Origin: DATLLN01 sp963720885
GTDB lineage: Bacteria > Actinomycetota > Thermoleophilia > Gaiellales > JAICJC01
Length of the DNA: 64,000 nucleotides
Direction: 5' to 3'
NCBI GenBank assembly: GCA_963720885.1
Contig: CAVRGW010000005.1
Coordinates: 434,001-498,000 of the forward strand
Shown here piece after piece: positions 49,221-58,342 of the stretch. The notes beneath the pieces were generated by a model that was not told where the DNA came from, ran no database searches, and was given only the letters and a program-made list of their open reading frames with translations. Position numbers and translations under genes: made by a program. Position 1 is the stretch's first letter. Each line of letters begins with the position of its first letter.

Positions 49221-50993
49221 TCAGGCGGGCTCGAGCTCGAACAGCGGCTGGCCGTACTCGACGGGCTGGGCGTTCTCGACCAGGACGCCCCGGATCACGC
49301 CGGCATGCTCCGACTTGAACTCGTTGAACAGCTTCATCGCCTCGAGCACGCACAGCGTCTGCCCGACCTCGACGCGATCGCCCTCGGCGACGAAGGCGTC
49401 AGCCGTGGGCGACGGCGACCGGTAGAACGTGCCGACCATCGGCGACTCGATCTTGATCACCGTCGAGACCGATGCCGGCGACGGCTCGGCGGCCGGTGCT
49501 CCCTCCTGGACGGCGGCGACGGGGACCGGCGGCGCGGCCGGCTGGCGGTCGTCCTGCCGGCGCACGGTGATCTTGACGCCGTGATCCTCGATCGTCAGCT
49601 CCCCCACGCCCGACGTCTCGACCATGTCGATCAGCTCGCGGATGCGTGCCGCCTCGCCGCGGTCGAACCCACCGTCCGTTTGCGTCTCATCACGGTCGGT
49701 GCGCCCGCGCAGCGCCTCCAGCAGCCGGTTCGCCTCCTCGCCGAACAGCGCCACCAGCAGCAGGTCTTCCTCGCTGGCGGCGATACCCTCGCTGCGCATG
49801 CGGTCGAGGTCGATGGTCTCCGGCGGCGGCGGCTCGACGGCGAACGCCGCCGCCTCGGGCGCCAGCTCGTAGGGCGGCGTGCCGTAGACCCCGGACAGGT
49901 AGTCGCGCATCTCGTCCGAGACCTCGGCCCAGCGGCGCGCGGACAACACGTGGAGCACGGCCTGGGCGGCCAGGATGCCGCCCACCGGCTGGGCCAGCGG
50001 GGGCATGCCGCAGTCCATGCGCACCTGCTTGATCTCGTCGAGCACCTCGTCCAGCCGGTCGGGAGCACCCAGGTAGCGGAGGCGCGCGTCGAGCTCGGCG
50101 ACCAAGCCCACCGGCACCCGGTTGAACGCCGTGCGCAGCGTGATCCGCGGCGGGATCGGCGGCGCCGGCATCTGCGACGTGACGTGCTCGTCGATGAACC
50201 GGGAGGCGCGCCACACCTGGTCGACGTCCACGCCGTGCTCGATGCCGAGCCCGGTCAGCCCCTCGCACAGCACCTCGGCGGCCACTCGGTGGAGCGTCCA
50301 GGCGACCGGATAGCACGCGGTCGCGATCGGCTCGGCGCCGTGCTGAGCGGACTCGATCGCCATCGCCATCGCGTTGCCGCCGGTGCCCTGGCAGTACAGG
50401 CCGACCGGGATGCCGGCGGCCTCGCGCAGCTCGTTGATCACCTTGTCGCACGTTCCCGGGTCGAGCGCGCCCGCCGGGTCGTGGAGCAGCACGTGGTCGG
50501 CGCCCAGCTCGGCCAGACGGCGGGCCTTGTCCAGCACCCGCGGCAGGTTGGGCATGGCGCCCGAGAACGCCAGGCCGGCGTACAGCGTGCGCCCCGCCTC
50601 ACGCACCGCAGCCGCCGCCGAGGCCAGGTTCTCGACGTCGTTCAGCGGGTCGTGGAGCCGGAAGATCTCGATGCCGCTCTCGGCGGCGCAGAGGATGAAA
50701 CGGCGCACCAGGTCGTCGGGCAGCGGCCGCGAGCCGACCAGGAACCGGCCGCGCAGCGCCATCTGCAACGGCGTGTTTTCACACCGGGCGCGGAGCGCGC
50801 GGACGCGCTCCCACGGGCTCTCCGCACCGCGGTTGACGGCGGCCTCGAAGCACCCGCCTCCGGTCACCTCGAGCGCGCCGAAGCCGGCGCCGTCCAGGAT
50901 CTCGGCCACCTCCAGCACGCGGGCGGTCGACAGCGTCCCCACAAGCGGGGGCTGGGACAGCAGCCGAAGCGTGGTGTCGACGATCCGGGTCAC
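49221..50993 (-). CDS. Degenerate carboxyltransferase domain fused to biotin carboxyl carrier protein
   Basis: A 590-residue fusion. Residues 1-430 have the pyruvate/oxaloacetate carboxyltransferase fold (LQMALRGRFLVGSR, FRLHDPLNDVENLA). The four metal ligands known from OadA and transcarboxylase 5S are replaced: Asp to Leu11, the carbamylated Lys to His171, and the HxH pair to Tyr200 and Gln202. Residues ~440-480 match the AccB N-terminus (IRELIDMVETSGVGEL). The C-terminus is a biotinyl domain with LEAMKLFNEF (biotin Lys554). It should act as the AccB carrier; the front domain is probably a non-catalytic scaffold (inference). GTG 50993 overlaps the efp stop. Confidence 0.85.
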   Translation of the reverse strand: MTRIVDTTLRLLSQPPLVGTLSTARVLEVAEILDGAGFGALEVTGGGCFEAAVNRGAESPWERVRALRARCENTPLQMALRGRFLVGSRPLPDDLVRRFILCAAESGIEIFRLHDPLNDVENLASAAAAVREAGRTLYAGLAFSGAMPNLPRVLDKARRLAELGADHVLLHDPAGALDPGTCDKVINELREAAGIPVGLYCQGTGGNAMAMAIESAQHGAEPIATACYPVAWTLHRVAAEVLCEGLTGLGIEHGVDVDQVWRASRFIDEHVTSQMPAPPIPPRITLRTAFNRVPVGLVAELDARLRYLGAPDRLDEVLDEIKQVRMDCGMPPLAQPVGGILAAQAVLHVLSARRWAEVSDEMRDYLSGVYGTPPYELAPEAAAFAVEPPPPETIDLDRMRSEGIAASEEDLLLVALFGEEANRLLEALRGRTDRDETQTDGGFDRGEAARIRELIDMVETSGVGELTIEDHGVKITVRRQDDRQPAAPPVPVAAVQEGAPAAEPSPASVSTVIKIESPMVGTFYRSPSPTADAFVAEGDRVEVGQTLCVLEAMKLFNEFKSEHAGVIRGVLVENAQPVEYGQPLFELEPA

Positions 50994-51556
50994 GCGCGTG
51001 CGATGTACCGCGCCTCGCGGGTGTCGACGCGGATCACGTCCCCGACGTTGACGAACAAGGGCACCTGGACGACCGCGCCGGTCTCCAGCGTCGCCGGCTT
51101 GGTCACGTTCGAGACGGTGTCGCCCTTGACGCCCGGCTCCGTGTCGGTGACCGTCAGCTCGACCGCCGCCGGAAGCTGCAGGGACGTCGGCTTGCCGTCC
51201 ACGGTCAGCAGCTGCACCGCGTCGTTCTCGCGCATGAAGGGAAGCTCCTCGGCCACCATGCCCACCGGCAGCGGGATCTGGTCGAACGTCTCGGCATCCA
51301 TCAGGTGGACGTCCTGGCCGTCGTTGTACAGGTAGCTGACGCTCTTCATCTCGGTGCGGATGCGGGTCAGCTTCTCGCCGGCGCGGAAGGTCTTGTCGAC
51401 GACGCCGCCGGCGTCGATCGCCTTCAGCTTGGTACGGACGAATGCGCCGCCCTTGCCGGGCTTGACGTGCTGGAACTCGACGATCCGGTAGATCGTGCCG
51501 TCGACCTCGACGTGCATGCCGTTCTTGAACTGGTTGGTCGTGACGGTCTCAGCCAT
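50990..51556 (-). CDS. efp: Translation elongation factor P
   Basis: A 188-residue three-domain factor that relieves ribosome stalling at proline stretches. The loop with the tip lysine is HVKPGKGGAFVR near residue 30, and the C-terminal GDVIRVDTREARYIARA is typical. AGGGAAAG precedes ATG 51556. It lies between pepQ-like/aroQ and the accB-like fusion, a frequent bacterial order. Confidence 0.96.
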   Translation of the reverse strand: MAETVTTNQFKNGMHVEVDGTIYRIVEFQHVKPGKGGAFVRTKLKAIDAGGVVDKTFRAGEKLTRIRTEMKSVSYLYNDGQDVHLMDAETFDQIPLPVGMVAEELPFMRENDAVQLLTVDGKPTSLQLPAAVELTVTDTEPGVKGDTVSNVTKPATLETGAVVQVPLFVNVGDVIRVDTREARYIARA

Positions 51557-51574
51557 CGTCTCGCTTTCCCTGCA

Positions 51575-52657
51575 TCATCCGGTCGTGATCAGCTCCTTAG
51601 GGTAGCCCGTCAGGCGCTCGCAACCATCCGCCGTGACAACCACCAGGTCCTCGATCCGCACGCCGCCGACGCCGGGAAGGTAGATGCCGGGTTCCACTGT
51701 GACGACCATGCCGGGCTCGAGGGTTGCGGACGAGCTGGGCGCGAGCCGCGGCGCCTCGTGGACGGCGAGCCCGACGCCGTGGCCCAGGCCGTGGCCGAAG
51801 TGGGCGCCGTGCCCCGCCGCCTCGATCATGTCGCGCGCCACCGCGTCGACCGCCGCCCCGCCGGCACCCGGGCGGACGGCCTCGAGCGCGGCCAGCTGCG
51901 CCTCCAGGCAGAGCTCGTACGCCGCGGCCAGCTCCCCGGGTAGCTCCCCCTCGGTGGCGAACGTGCGCGTGCAGTCCGAGCAGTAGCCCTCGAACACGCA
52001 CCCGATGTCCATGGTGACCAGCGTGCCGGGGCCGATCACCTCCTCGCGCGGCTCGGCGTGCGGCAGGGCGCCGGCCGTGCCGGAGGCGACGATCGAGTCG
52101 AACGACGGCCCTTCGGCGCCCGCCTCGTGGAACCGCTCCAGCACACGCCAGGCGACGTCGCGCTCGGTGCGGCCGATCAGCCCCTCCTCGGCGATCGCCT
52201 CGTACACGCCCTCCAGCACGGCCGCCGCACGCCGAATGGCGGCGATCTCGTCGGCGTCCTTGACCGCGCGCAGCGCCTCGACCACTCCGGACTGCGGCGT
52301 GAGCTCGACACCGGACAGCTCCTCGGTCAGCCGGCGGTGGCGCGCGACGGTCAGGTTGCCCTCCTCGAAGCCGAGGGTCCCGCCGCCCGCCAGCTCGCGC
52401 GCTGCCTCCCCCAGCTCGGCCAGCATCTCGCGCTCGCCGCGCCGGACGTCTGCGAACTCGCGCAGCGGCTGTGCGCGCTCCAGGTACCGGAAGTCGGTCA
52501 GAAACACCGAGGCCGACGGCGCCACCACGAGCATCGCATTCGAGCCGGTGAAGCCGGTCAGATAGCGGATGTTGATGAGGTCGGTGAGCAGCAGCGCGCC
52601 CAGGCCGAGCTCCTCCACCCGCTCGCCGGCACGCGCCAGCCGGTCGCCGTAGCTCAC
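51575..52657 (-). CDS. M24 family Xaa-Pro peptidase
   Basis: A 360-residue aminopeptidase P/prolidase-like enzyme. The creatinase-like N-terminal domain (YLTGFTGSNAML) is followed by the metal-binding pita-bread domain: VTMDIGCVFEGYCSD, FGHGLGHGVGL, TVEPGIYLPG and GVRIEDLVVV supply the ligands. GTG 52657 overlaps the aroQ stop as GTGA. Confidence 0.93.
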   Translation of the reverse strand: MSYGDRLARAGERVEELGLGALLLTDLINIRYLTGFTGSNAMLVVAPSASVFLTDFRYLERAQPLREFADVRRGEREMLAELGEAARELAGGGTLGFEEGNLTVARHRRLTEELSGVELTPQSGVVEALRAVKDADEIAAIRRAAAVLEGVYEAIAEEGLIGRTERDVAWRVLERFHEAGAEGPSFDSIVASGTAGALPHAEPREEVIGPGTLVTMDIGCVFEGYCSDCTRTFATEGELPGELAAAYELCLEAQLAALEAVRPGAGGAAVDAVARDMIEAAGHGAHFGHGLGHGVGLAVHEAPRLAPSSSATLEPGMVVTVEPGIYLPGVGGVRIEDLVVVTADGCERLTGYPKELITTG

Positions 52658-53088
52658 CCGCCGCGCTCCGTGAGGTACGCCATCGCCTCGCGATAGCCGT
52701 CGACGCCGTGCCCCGAGATGCGATGGTCGACCACCTCGGCGATCACCGAGCGGCGGCGCCACTCCTCCCGCTGCTCGATCGCGGACAGATGCACCTCGAC
52801 CTTCGGGCGGTCGAAGACCTCCAGCGCATCGCGGATCGCGTAGCTGTAGTGGGTCCAGGCGCCGGGGTTGACGATCAGGCCGTCGACCCCGCCGGTGTAT
52901 GCCTCATGGATCATGTCGACGTAGGAGCCTTCGCTGTTGGTCTGCCAGCAGCGTGCCGTCACCCCCACGTCGGACGCCCACCCGTAGATCAACGTCTCCA
53001 GCTGCGACAACGTGGTCGACCCGTAGACCGCGGGATCGCGCTTGCCCAGCATGTTCAGGTTGACCCCGTTGAGGATGGCGATCTGCAT
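52654..53088 (-). CDS. aroQ: Type II 3-dehydroquinate dehydratase
   Basis: A 144-residue enzyme of the shikimate pathway. NGVNLNMLGKRDPAVYG contains the catalytic Tyr. VNPGAWTHYSYAIRDAL, EVHLSAIEQRE and the histidine in SGHGVDGY follow. ATG 53088 lies 10 nt after TAGGCT, so this gene probably heads the aroQ-pepQ-efp-accB-accC transcription unit. Confidence 0.95.
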   Translation of the reverse strand: MQIAILNGVNLNMLGKRDPAVYGSTTLSQLETLIYGWASDVGVTARCWQTNSEGSYVDMIHEAYTGGVDGLIVNPGAWTHYSYAIRDALEVFDRPKVEVHLSAIEQREEWRRRSVIAEVVDHRISGHGVDGYREAMAYLTERGG

Positions 53089-53135
53089 CTGCCCGCGCAG
53101 CCTACGACATGGGCGTCCCGTAAGCTCTGCGCGCC

Positions 53136-53825
53136 ATGCTGACACAACTCCGCAACCCGCGCACCGACCGCTACGCGCTCCTCCTGCTGCTGATCATGCT
53201 GACGATCGCCTCGATCGCCGCTTCCGATGCCGGAACGTGGGGCCGTGTCGGCACGATGCTGCTGATCAGCGCGACGGTGCTGCTCGCGCTGCGTACATCG
53301 AAGGCGCGCAAGGTGACGATCCGCGTCGCGTTCGCGATCGCGACGCTTGGGGTCGTGTCGGCGCTGGTGTCGGCGACGGGTGGCGGCGGCGACACCGTCG
53401 ACTGGGTGACGAACGTGATGGCGGTGATGCTGACTGCGGTCGTTCCGTTCGCGATCGCCCGCGAGATCTGGCGCCATCCCAAAGTGACACCGGAGACGGT
53501 GATGGGTGCGCTGTGCATCTACCTGCTGATCGGGATGATGTTCGCGCTGGCGTTCGCGATCGTCGCCGACGCCAGCGGCGACCCGTACTTCGTGCAGACC
53601 GACAACCCCACGGCCGCGGACTACGTGTACTTCAGCTACGTGACCATGGCCACCGTCGGCTACGGCGATCTCACCGCGCGCTCGTCGATGGGCCGGATGA
53701 CGGCGGCGCTGGAGGGGCTGCTCGGGCAGCTCTACCTGGTCACGGTGGTGGCACTGCTCGTCAGCAACCTCGGCCGCGAACGCAGCTTCGGCAAGCCCGG
53801 CGATCGCGACGACGGCTCGGGCTGA
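53136..53825 (+). CDS. Potassium channel family protein
   Basis: A 229-residue membrane protein with four N-terminal hydrophobic helices, then an outer helix (IYLLIGMMFALAFAIVA). A pore loop with the selectivity filter TMATVGYGDLT (near residue 170) and an inner helix (LYLVTVVALLVSNL) complete it. There is no RCK/TrkA-N domain, so gating is unclear. ATG 53136 is 9 nt after TAAGCT. It ends one base before the convergent small membrane gene. Confidence 0.88.
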   Translation: MLTQLRNPRTDRYALLLLLIMLTIASIAASDAGTWGRVGTMLLISATVLLALRTSKARKVTIRVAFAIATLGVVSALVSATGGGGDTVDWVTNVMAVMLTAVVPFAIAREIWRHPKVTPETVMGALCIYLLIGMMFALAFAIVADASGDPYFVQTDNPTAADYVYFSYVTMATVGYGDLTARSSMGRMTAALEGLLGQLYLVTVVALLVSNLGRERSFGKPGDRDDGSG

Positions 53826-54122
53826 CTACTCGACCGCGGTCTCGAGCGAGCGCCTGACCTCCCACAGGGAGACGTCCGACAGCTCGGGGTCGACGACCGG
53901 GGTGAACTCGCGCGGCGGCCGGCGCTTCGCCGAGACGCCGTTCCACATCGCGATCAGCTCGCGGCCGAAGAGCGCCAGGAGCGGGATCCCGACCGCGAGC
54001 GCGAGAACGCTGGCGCGAGTGTCTTTCGAGCCGACGATCAGGAGCGCCGCAGAAAAGCCGATGGCGAAGCCGGCCAGGATCCCGGCCGCCAGGACCACCA
54101 CTCGCCAAATCGTGCCCGCCAT
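53826..54122 (-). CDS. Small membrane protein with two helices, 98 aa
   Basis: Two adjacent hydrophobic segments (VVVLAAGILAGFAIGFSAALLIV and LALAVGIPLLALFG) and a charged cytoplasmic tail. No family is recognised. ATG 54122 has AAGGACGGAG upstream and lies 52 nt after aroKB on the same strand. Confidence 0.6.
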   Translation of the reverse strand: MAGTIWRVVVLAAGILAGFAIGFSAALLIVGSKDTRASVLALAVGIPLLALFGRELIAMWNGVSAKRRPPREFTPVVDPELSDVSLWEVRRSLETAVE

Positions 54123-54174
54123 GTGCTCCGTCCTTGGCCCTCGTTGCTGTCGAGGGACAGCGGATCATACTCAA

Positions 54175-55668
54175 TCATTCGACGGCTCGCGCGACCGCGC
54201 GGTCGATCAGATCATCCGGCACGTCGACGCCGTGCACCGGCGAGCCGACCGCCTCGAGCAGCACGAATCGCACCCGCCCGGCGCGAGCCTTCTTGTCGCG
54301 GGAGAGGGCGGCGCGCACCTCCGCGCGGTCGACGCCGCTCCAGGACGTCGGCAGCTCGTGGTGGACGAGCAGCTCCCGCACCTCATCCTCGACGGCCGGG
54401 TCGAGGCCGCAGAGCTGGGTCGACAGCCAGAGTGCCGGGAGCAGGCCGACCGCCACCGCCTCGCCGTGGCTGATGCCGGTGTACCCGGCCGCGGCCTCGA
54501 TGGCGTGGCCGATCGAGTGGCCGAGGTTGAGGACGGCCCGCCGCCCCTGCTCCTGGGGGTCCTCGGCGACCACCCGGGCCTTGAACGCCGCGCACCGGCG
54601 GATCAGCTCGAGGCGCCGCTCGGGCGTGCCCCGACCCGGCTCCCAGCCGGTCACCATCTCCCACGTCCGCCCGCCCGCGAGCAGCCCGGTCTTGACCACC
54701 TCGGCGAACCCTGCCGTCCACTCACGCAGGGGCAGCGTGTCGAGCACGCCAGGGTCGGCGACCACCCACTCGGCGGGGTGAAACGAGCCGACGTAGTTCT
54801 TGGCGGCAGGCAGGTCGATGCCTGTCTTGCCGCCGATCGCGGCGTCCACCATCCCCAGCAGCGTGGTCGGAACGGCGATCCATGGCACGCCGCGCTGGTA
54901 GGTCGCCGCCACGAATCCGGCCAGATCGGTCGCCGCGCCCCCGCCGAGCCCGACCACGACGTCGCCGCGCTCCAGGCCGAGCTCCGCCAGCCGCGTCCAC
55001 GCCTGGCGGGCCACGGCGACCGTCTTGGCCGCCTCGCCCGACGGCAGCCGCACGGTGACCAGCGGCTCGACCGGCGCACCCACCAGCCGCAGCACGGCCC
55101 GATCGGCCACCAGCGCGGACCGCCGCGGATGCACCAGCCGGGGCAGCTCCTCGATCGCGCCGGGGCGGCACAGCGGCACCAGCAGCGGCTCGAGGCCGCT
55201 CATCTCGTCGGCGTCAACCAGCGCATCGGCCGCCTCCCGGTACGCGGGCTGCCGCTCCCGGTAGAGATCGGCGAAGCGCGCAGGGTCGACGGCCAGCGGC
55301 CGCTCGCCGGCCTCCGCCTCGACGCGCCGCCATGCGGTCTGCGGGGAGACGTCGAGCAGCACGGTGAACGTGCCGTCGCGCAGCCGCTCACGGATCAGCG
55401 GCGACCCGACGGCTCCGCCGCCCAGGCTGACCACGGTGTCCATCCGCTGCAGCAGCTCACCGACGACCCGCTCCTCCAGCTCGCGGAACGCTGCCTCGCC
55501 GTCGTCGGCGAAGATCGCCGGAACCGGCTTGCCCGCGGCCTGCTCGATGGCGGCGTCGGCATCGACCGCATCCCAGCCCAGCTCGCTCGCCAGGACGCCC
55601 GCCGTCGTGGTCTTGCCGGCGCCCATGAAGCCGATCAGGGCGAGGTTCCGGTATGGCCCGGGGATCAT
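54175..55668 (-). CDS. aroKB: Bifunctional shikimate kinase / 3-dehydroquinate synthase
   Basis: A 497-residue fusion. Residues 1-165 are shikimate kinase (P-loop GFMGAGKTTTAG near residue 13, FRELEERVV near 60, LGGGAV near 82). Residues 175-497 are dehydroquinate synthase with GLGGGAATDLAGFVAA, the zinc/lysine region FAEVVKTGLL and LNLGHSIGHAIE. The two activities are steps 2 and 5 of the shikimate pathway. The AroK-AroB fusion is known in Thermotoga. ATG 55668 overlaps the aroC stop as ATGA. Confidence 0.95.
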   Translation of the reverse strand: MIPGPYRNLALIGFMGAGKTTTAGVLASELGWDAVDADAAIEQAAGKPVPAIFADDGEAAFRELEERVVGELLQRMDTVVSLGGGAVGSPLIRERLRDGTFTVLLDVSPQTAWRRVEAEAGERPLAVDPARFADLYRERQPAYREAADALVDADEMSGLEPLLVPLCRPGAIEELPRLVHPRRSALVADRAVLRLVGAPVEPLVTVRLPSGEAAKTVAVARQAWTRLAELGLERGDVVVGLGGGAATDLAGFVAATYQRGVPWIAVPTTLLGMVDAAIGGKTGIDLPAAKNYVGSFHPAEWVVADPGVLDTLPLREWTAGFAEVVKTGLLAGGRTWEMVTGWEPGRGTPERRLELIRRCAAFKARVVAEDPQEQGRRAVLNLGHSIGHAIEAAAGYTGISHGEAVAVGLLPALWLSTQLCGLDPAVEDEVRELLVHHELPTSWSGVDRAEVRAALSRDKKARAGRVRFVLLEAVGSPVHGVDVPDDLIDRAVARAVE

Positions 55669-56849
55669 GCCCTGGCGATGCGCTCGAGGTAGGCGCGGTG
55701 GGCGGCCACCAGATCCTCCACCGCGTCGCCGCCGAACTTCTCCAGCGCCGCCCGTGCCAGCTCGAAGGCGAGCGCGGCCTCGGCGACCACAGCCGCGGCC
55801 GGGAGCACCGTGACGTCGCTGCGCTCGACGTGCGCCTCGCGCGGTTCGTGCGTGCCCAGCTCGACGCTGCGCAGAGGCCGCATCAGGGTGGGCAGCGGCT
55901 TCCAGATCACCCGGACGATGACCTCGGCGCCATTCGTCATGCCGCCCTCGAGTCCGCCCGCACGATCCGTCTCGCGGTGGTAGCCGGCGTCGCCGGAGTG
56001 CAGGATCTCGTCGTGGACGCTCGACCCCCTGCGGCCGGCCGAGGCGATCGCGTCGCCGATCTCGACGCCCTTCGCGGACTGGATCGAGAGCATGGCCGCG
56101 GCGATCCGGCCGTCGAGCCGAGCCCCGGCGGAGACGTGCGAACCGAGCCCCGGCGGGACGTTGAACGCTCGCACCTCGGTGACGCCGCCCAGCGTGTCGC
56201 GCTCCTTCTTGGCGGCCTCGATCTCCGCGATCATCGCGGCCTCGGCCGTCGGGTCGAGGCAGCGCACCTCCGATCGCTCCGCGCGTTCGAAGTCGTCGAT
56301 CGACAGCCAGGCCGGGGGCGTCGCCCGCACCGTGCCGACCTGCAGGACGTGCGACCGCACCTCGATGCCGATCGTCCGGCAGATCGCCTTGGCCACGGCG
56401 CCCGCGGCGACCCGTGCCGCGGTCTCGCGGGCGCTGGCGCGCTCCAGCACGTTGCGCACGTCCTCGTGACCGTACTTGAGGACGCCCGGGAGGTCGGCGT
56501 GTCCGGGCCGGGGAAGCCGGATCGGCTTGCCCCGCCAGCCGTACTCCTCGAGCTGCTCGGGGGTCACCGGCCACGCGTTCATCGGGTGCGTCCAGTTCTT
56601 GTGATCGCGGTTCTCGATGAAGAACGCGATGGGGCTGCCCAGCGCGCGGCCATGGCGGATGCCGCCGAGCGGCCGCACGTCGTCCTGCTCGAGCTTCTGG
56701 CGCGGGCTGCGGCCGTAGCCCGCCTGACGGCGGGCCAGATCGCGGCGGATCAGCTCGTGGTCGAGCTCGACGCCCGCCGGCACGCCGCTGACGACGACCG
56801 TCAGGCCTGGCCCGTGCGATTCGCCGGCGGTGACGTACGTGAGCTCCAT
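55665..56849 (-). CDS. aroC: Chorismate synthase
   Basis: A 394-residue FMN-dependent enzyme making chorismate from EPSP. Signatures: YVTAGESHGPGL at the N-terminus, RRQAGYGRSPRQKLEQD near residue 40, RPGHADLPGVLKYG near 120 and GGMTNGAEVIVR near 305. ATG 56849 lies 10 nt after TAGGCT, so this gene heads the aroC-aroKB unit. Confidence 0.97.
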   Translation of the reverse strand: MELTYVTAGESHGPGLTVVVSGVPAGVELDHELIRRDLARRQAGYGRSPRQKLEQDDVRPLGGIRHGRALGSPIAFFIENRDHKNWTHPMNAWPVTPEQLEEYGWRGKPIRLPRPGHADLPGVLKYGHEDVRNVLERASARETAARVAAGAVAKAICRTIGIEVRSHVLQVGTVRATPPAWLSIDDFERAERSEVRCLDPTAEAAMIAEIEAAKKERDTLGGVTEVRAFNVPPGLGSHVSAGARLDGRIAAAMLSIQSAKGVEIGDAIASAGRRGSSVHDEILHSGDAGYHRETDRAGGLEGGMTNGAEVIVRVIWKPLPTLMRPLRSVELGTHEPREAHVERSDVTVLPAAAVVAEAALAFELARAALEKFGGDAVEDLVAAHRAYLERIARA

Positions 56850-56872
56850 CGGGTGGCCAAGCCTATCCGGGG

Positions 56873-56912
56873 CTCGGTGCCACCGGGGTCAGGAACCTCT
56901 GGCACCACCGAG
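56873..56912. repeat. Imperfect palindrome, GGGGTC-core family
   Basis: CTCGGTGCCA and TGGCACCACCGAG enclose CCGGGGTCAGGAACCTC; the inner arms GGTGCCA/TGGCACC (56876-56882, 56900-56906) are perfect. It resembles the 6276 element (GTGCCA plus GGGGTCAGGA). It lies just upstream of the aroC promoter, in the 126-nt gap before the lipoprotein gene, where I see nothing else except a weakly defined start region. Confidence 0.65.
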
Positions 56913-56975
56913 ACTTCAGTTTGGAGCACCACGTGCCGATGAACACGATGCAGTGTTCGGGTCCTTCGAACAGCA

Positions 56976-57908
56976 GTGATTGTCGCGGCGATCGCCGTCG
57001 CCGCGGGGTGTGGCCAGGCTTCGGGCAGCGACAGCGTGGTGCATCCGGCGACGTTCGACACAGGCGGCGCGGGCTCGGGCAGCACAGGCGGGACGAAGAT
57101 GCCCTCCTCGGCGGATGCGACCCGCATCGTCCGCGAGCTGTGGACACAGCGTGAAGACGCAGTCGGTCGCCTCGATGCTGAGGGCTTCGGCGAGATGGAG
57201 ACGGGCGCGGCGCAGGCGATCGACTCCTCGTACGTGCAATTCGTGATCTGCGGGTGCAACACGCCGAAGGCGGGACACACACTGCAGCGCGTTGTCCCGA
57301 TCATCCCCAGGACGTCCGTCAACGGCTCGTTCATGGCGGAGGTGCAGACGCTGAACACGACGACCGGAGAACGGCCCTGGTACATCATCGGCATCACCCG
57401 GAACGGCGGGTCGTGGAAGATCGGGTTCATCACGCTCGGCTGGTACAAGAAGCCGCCGCCGCTGACGCTGCCGGAGCCTGAAGGCGGCTTCATGGCGCCG
57501 CTGACGGCCGCCACCCGGGAGCGGATCCGCCAGCTGGCGGCGACCGACGTGAGGATTGCGTCTCGAGCGGGGACGCACACGAAGACTGGCTACGGCGCCG
57601 ACGTCCATACGACCATGACCGTCCGGCCGAGCGAGGGCCTGTTCGGGATCGATCTGCGCAACGGTCGCGTGCTCGGGTGCTACACGGTGCATGAGTTCGA
57701 CACATACTCGATCGCCGGAGGGCTCAGCCAGGATTCTGGCCAGCACAACTGGGGGCCGAAGCTGGCTCCGGGCGTCTACGGCAAGATCATCACGGACACC
57801 GCGCACAGCGTCTGCGACAGCGGCAAGCAGGGTGCGGTCTACCGGGTCGCGCAGTACGACCTGCAGCAGGTCTCCGCGCGCGGCACCCGCCTCACCGCGT
57901 CGACCTGA
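56976..57908 (+). CDS. Putative lipoprotein, unknown function
   Basis: About 310 residues from GTG 56976, with a lipobox AVAAGCGQ near residue 12 followed by a Ser/Gly/Thr-rich linker. The mature part has VQFVICGCNTPKAGH, TGERPWYIIGITRNGGSWKIGF and a cysteine-bearing C-terminal half (NGRVLGCYTVHEFDTYS). No family is recognised. The signal peptide is too short from this GTG: the preceding in-frame codons (CSVRVLRTA) would make a proper n-region but have no start codon, so the true start may be hidden by an upstream indel. Confidence 0.6.
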   Translation: MIVAAIAVAAGCGQASGSDSVVHPATFDTGGAGSGSTGGTKMPSSADATRIVRELWTQREDAVGRLDAEGFGEMETGAAQAIDSSYVQFVICGCNTPKAGHTLQRVVPIIPRTSVNGSFMAEVQTLNTTTGERPWYIIGITRNGGSWKIGFITLGWYKKPPPLTLPEPEGGFMAPLTAATRERIRQLAATDVRIASRAGTHTKTGYGADVHTTMTVRPSEGLFGIDLRNGRVLGCYTVHEFDTYSIAGGLSQDSGQHNWGPKLAPGVYGKIITDTAHSVCDSGKQGAVYRVAQYDLQQVSARGTRLTAST

Positions 57909-57938
57909 CGACCCAATCAGATGACCTCCAGCGGGTGG

Positions 57939-58330
57939 TCACTGCGCGACGAAGCCGCCATCCCCAGCGATGTCCCGGTGACGTGGGCCGCGCGTCGGAC
58001 AACAGGAAGGCGACCGACGGCGCGACATCGGCTGCGGTCCCCTGGCGATTCATGGGGATGGCTTGCTTGACCGCCTCGTCGATCTCACGGGCGACAGCTG
58101 ACCCTGAGCGTCCTTGGCGAAGTCGATCGCCATCTGGCGGCTCAGCTGCAGCACGCCACCCTTCGTGGAGTCGTAGGAGACGCAGTTGGGCTCGCCGACG
58201 AGCGATGCCATCGACCCGGTGTTGACGATCGCGCCTCCGCCCTGCTCCTGCATGTGCGGGATGACCGCGCGGGCGACGACTCCCTAGACGTTCACGGCGA
58301 AGTGCCGGGGCCGGCGGTGCGATCGGGCGT
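57939..58330 (-). pseudogene. Decayed short-chain dehydrogenase, C-terminal half
   Basis: Read on the minus strand, recognisable SDR pieces occur in several frames. FAVNV is followed directly by an in-frame TAG, then VVARAVIPHMQEQGGGAIVNTGS. SYDSTKGGVLQLSRQMAIDF follows with the catalytic YxxxK. After a deletion of the usual IRVN-PG segment come MNRQGTAADVAPSVAFLLSD and, in another frame, GDGGFVAQ and a stop at 57939. One stop, one deletion and at least two frameshifts make this a true pseudogene. The stretch 57909-57938 holds nothing else. Confidence 0.8.
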
Positions 58331-58342
58331 GAAAGCGCGCTC

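Noticed and set aside
45461..49318. 1285-codon plus-strand frame
   Set aside because: Runs antisense through tlyA, ispA, nusB and accC; Ser/Arg/Pro-rich, no family features.
49221..50993. Active pyruvate carboxylase or oxaloacetate decarboxylase alpha subunit
   Set aside because: The four metal ligands of the family are replaced, and the C-terminal part matches AccB next to accC.
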